Shown: in pieces, positions 5,809-6,518 of the stretch
How the letters are laid out: each line of letters begins with the position of its first letter
How positions within the stretch are numbered: position 1 is the first letter of the stretch
NCBI GenBank assembly: GCA_003645735.1
Contig: QNBQ01000103.1
Span: 1 to 6,518 of the forward strand
DNA from: Candidatus Poribacteria bacterium
GTDB taxonomy: Bacteria > Poribacteria > WGA-4E > B28-G17
Direction of reading: 5' to 3'
DNA: 6,518 nt
Program-made: the position numbers and the translations under genes
Notes under the pieces: generated by a model
Databases searched by the model: none
The model's input: only the letters and a program-made list of their open reading frames with translations
What the model was told of the DNA's origin: nothing

Positions 5809-6518
5809 CGCATCCCCACCACCCCGTGGATGGCCTGGTCGATCATGAAGTCGATGATCAACACGACCATGAACGACACGACGGCCGACCCGGTCGTCGC
5901 CCTGCCGACCCCCTCGGCCCCTTCGGCGGGGTTGACCGCCAGCCCCTTATAACAGCTGATCGTCGCTATGGCCATCCCGAAGCAGGCCGACTTTACTATC
6001 CCGACGATCAGGTCGTTGAGGTGGATCGCGCTTTTGGCCTGCTGGAGGAAGAAGCGGGGGTTGAGCCCGAAAAGCAGCGTCGAGGTGCCCATCCCCCCCA
6101 GGATGGCCAGGCAATCGGAGAAGGCCGTCAGGATGGGCAGCATGATCGTGCAGGCCAGGAGCCTGGGCACGACCAGGTATTTGATCGGGTTCACCGCCAT
6201 CGCCTCCATCGCGTCTATCTGTTCCGTCACCCTCATAACCCCCAGCTCGGCGGTGATCGAGGCCCCTATCCTGCTCGAAAGCACTGTGGCCGTCAGTATC
6301 GGCCCCAGCTCCTTTATCGTCGCCATCGCTACGACCCCTCCCATCAGCCCCTCGGCGGCGAACCTCCTCATCTGGTAGTAAGTCCCAACGGCTAGCAGCA
6401 TGCCGGTCACGATCCCCGTGACGATCACGATGGACAGCGACCCGACCCCGACGTTGTAGAGCTGATCCAACAGCAGCCTGAACTCGAAAGGCGGCCTGAA
6501 AAGCTGGCGGAAGGTGGA
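5805..6518 (-). CDS. mlaE: MlaE family lipid ABC transporter permease, 5' end cut by the window
   Basis: This is the inner-membrane permease of the MlaEFD complex. The frame is open to base 6518, and the first visible residues (STFRQLFRPPFEFRLLLDQLY) match the interfacial N-terminus of the family. The TTG at 6470 is therefore an internal leucine, not the start. The 237 visible residues compare with about 250-260 in the family, so roughly 20 are missing. Counting from the first visible residue, hydrophobic segments lie at about 27-47, 56-80, 115-145, 168-190 and 210-228. The family core is present: KELGPILTATVLSSRIGAS (69-87), ITAELGVMRVTEQIDAMEAM (88-107) and NPIKYLVVPRLLA (110-122). The stop overlaps the mlaF ATG by 4 nt. 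Confidence 0.95.
   Translation of the reverse strand, partial: STFRQLFRPPFEFRLLLDQLYNVGVGSLSIVIVTGIVTGMLLAVGTYYQMRRFAAEGLMGGVVAMATIKELGPILTATVLSSRIGASITAELGVMRVTEQIDAMEAMAVNPIKYLVVPRLLACTIMLPILTAFSDCLAILGGMGTSTLLFGLNPRFFLQQAKSAIHLNDLIVGIVKSACFGMAIATISCYKGLAVNPAEGAEGVGRATTGSAVVSFMVVLIIDFMIDQAIHGVVGMR

Noticed and set aside
5826..6395. Plus-strand open frame of 189 codons opposite mlaE
   Set aside because: Its translation is a low-complexity string rich in Asp, His, Arg and Gly with no hydrophobic core; the opposite strand holds the conserved MlaE core.
6468..6470. TTG at 6470 as the start of mlaE
   Set aside because: The frame stays open to the window edge and the upstream residues (RQLFRPPFEFR) match the MlaE family, so the gene begins outside the window.

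Overview
The window is a densely packed block of seven genes, all on the minus strand, so transcription runs from right to left. In that direction the order is mlaE (5' end off the right edge), mlaF, mlaD, radA, a yacL-like membrane PIN/TRAM gene, ispD and ispF (3' end off the left edge). Neighbours either overlap (4, 23, 83 or 56, and 19 nt) or are separated by only 6 to 18 nt. There is essentially no non-coding DNA. I see no tRNA, rRNA, CRISPR array, mobile element, rho-independent terminator or promoter. This looks like part of one long operon whose promoter and terminator lie outside the window.

Organism. The Mla genes imply a bacterium with an outer membrane. The radA, yacL, ispD, ispF order recalls Bacillus and its relatives (radA-disA-yacL-ispD-ispF), but disA is absent here. 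The DNA is GC-rich, the coding strand is purine-rich, and AGG dominates the arginine codons (8 of 12 in the visible part of ispF). One TTG start and one likely GTG start are used. Together this suggests a diderm bacterium outside the well-studied Proteobacteria, perhaps a deep or candidate phylum. I cannot name the phylum from sequence alone.

Right third (about 3522-6518): a minimal MlaEFD-type lipid transporter, made of permease, ATPase and MCE protein. No mlaC or mlaB follows mlaD, since radA comes next. MlaD is long (516 aa): N-terminal membrane anchor, one MCE domain, about 240 residues of predicted helix or coiled coil, then about 140 residues that look like alternating strands of an outer-membrane barrel. 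This matches the idea of a one-piece bridge across the periplasm, as reported for the diderm Firmicute Veillonella parvula. It is the most interesting item in the window.

Middle (about 1032-3515): radA, a DNA-recombination ATPase/helicase, followed by a four-helix membrane protein with PIN and TRAM domains. Left (1-1114): ispD and ispF, two enzymes of the MEP isoprenoid pathway. The yacL-like gene and ispD overlap out of phase, so the conserved nucleotide-binding loop of IspD and the tail of the PIN/TRAM protein share the same bases.

Nothing here is a clearly new system. The best leads are the MlaD architecture, the yacL/ispD dual-coding overlap and a few strong inverted repeats inside coding sequence.
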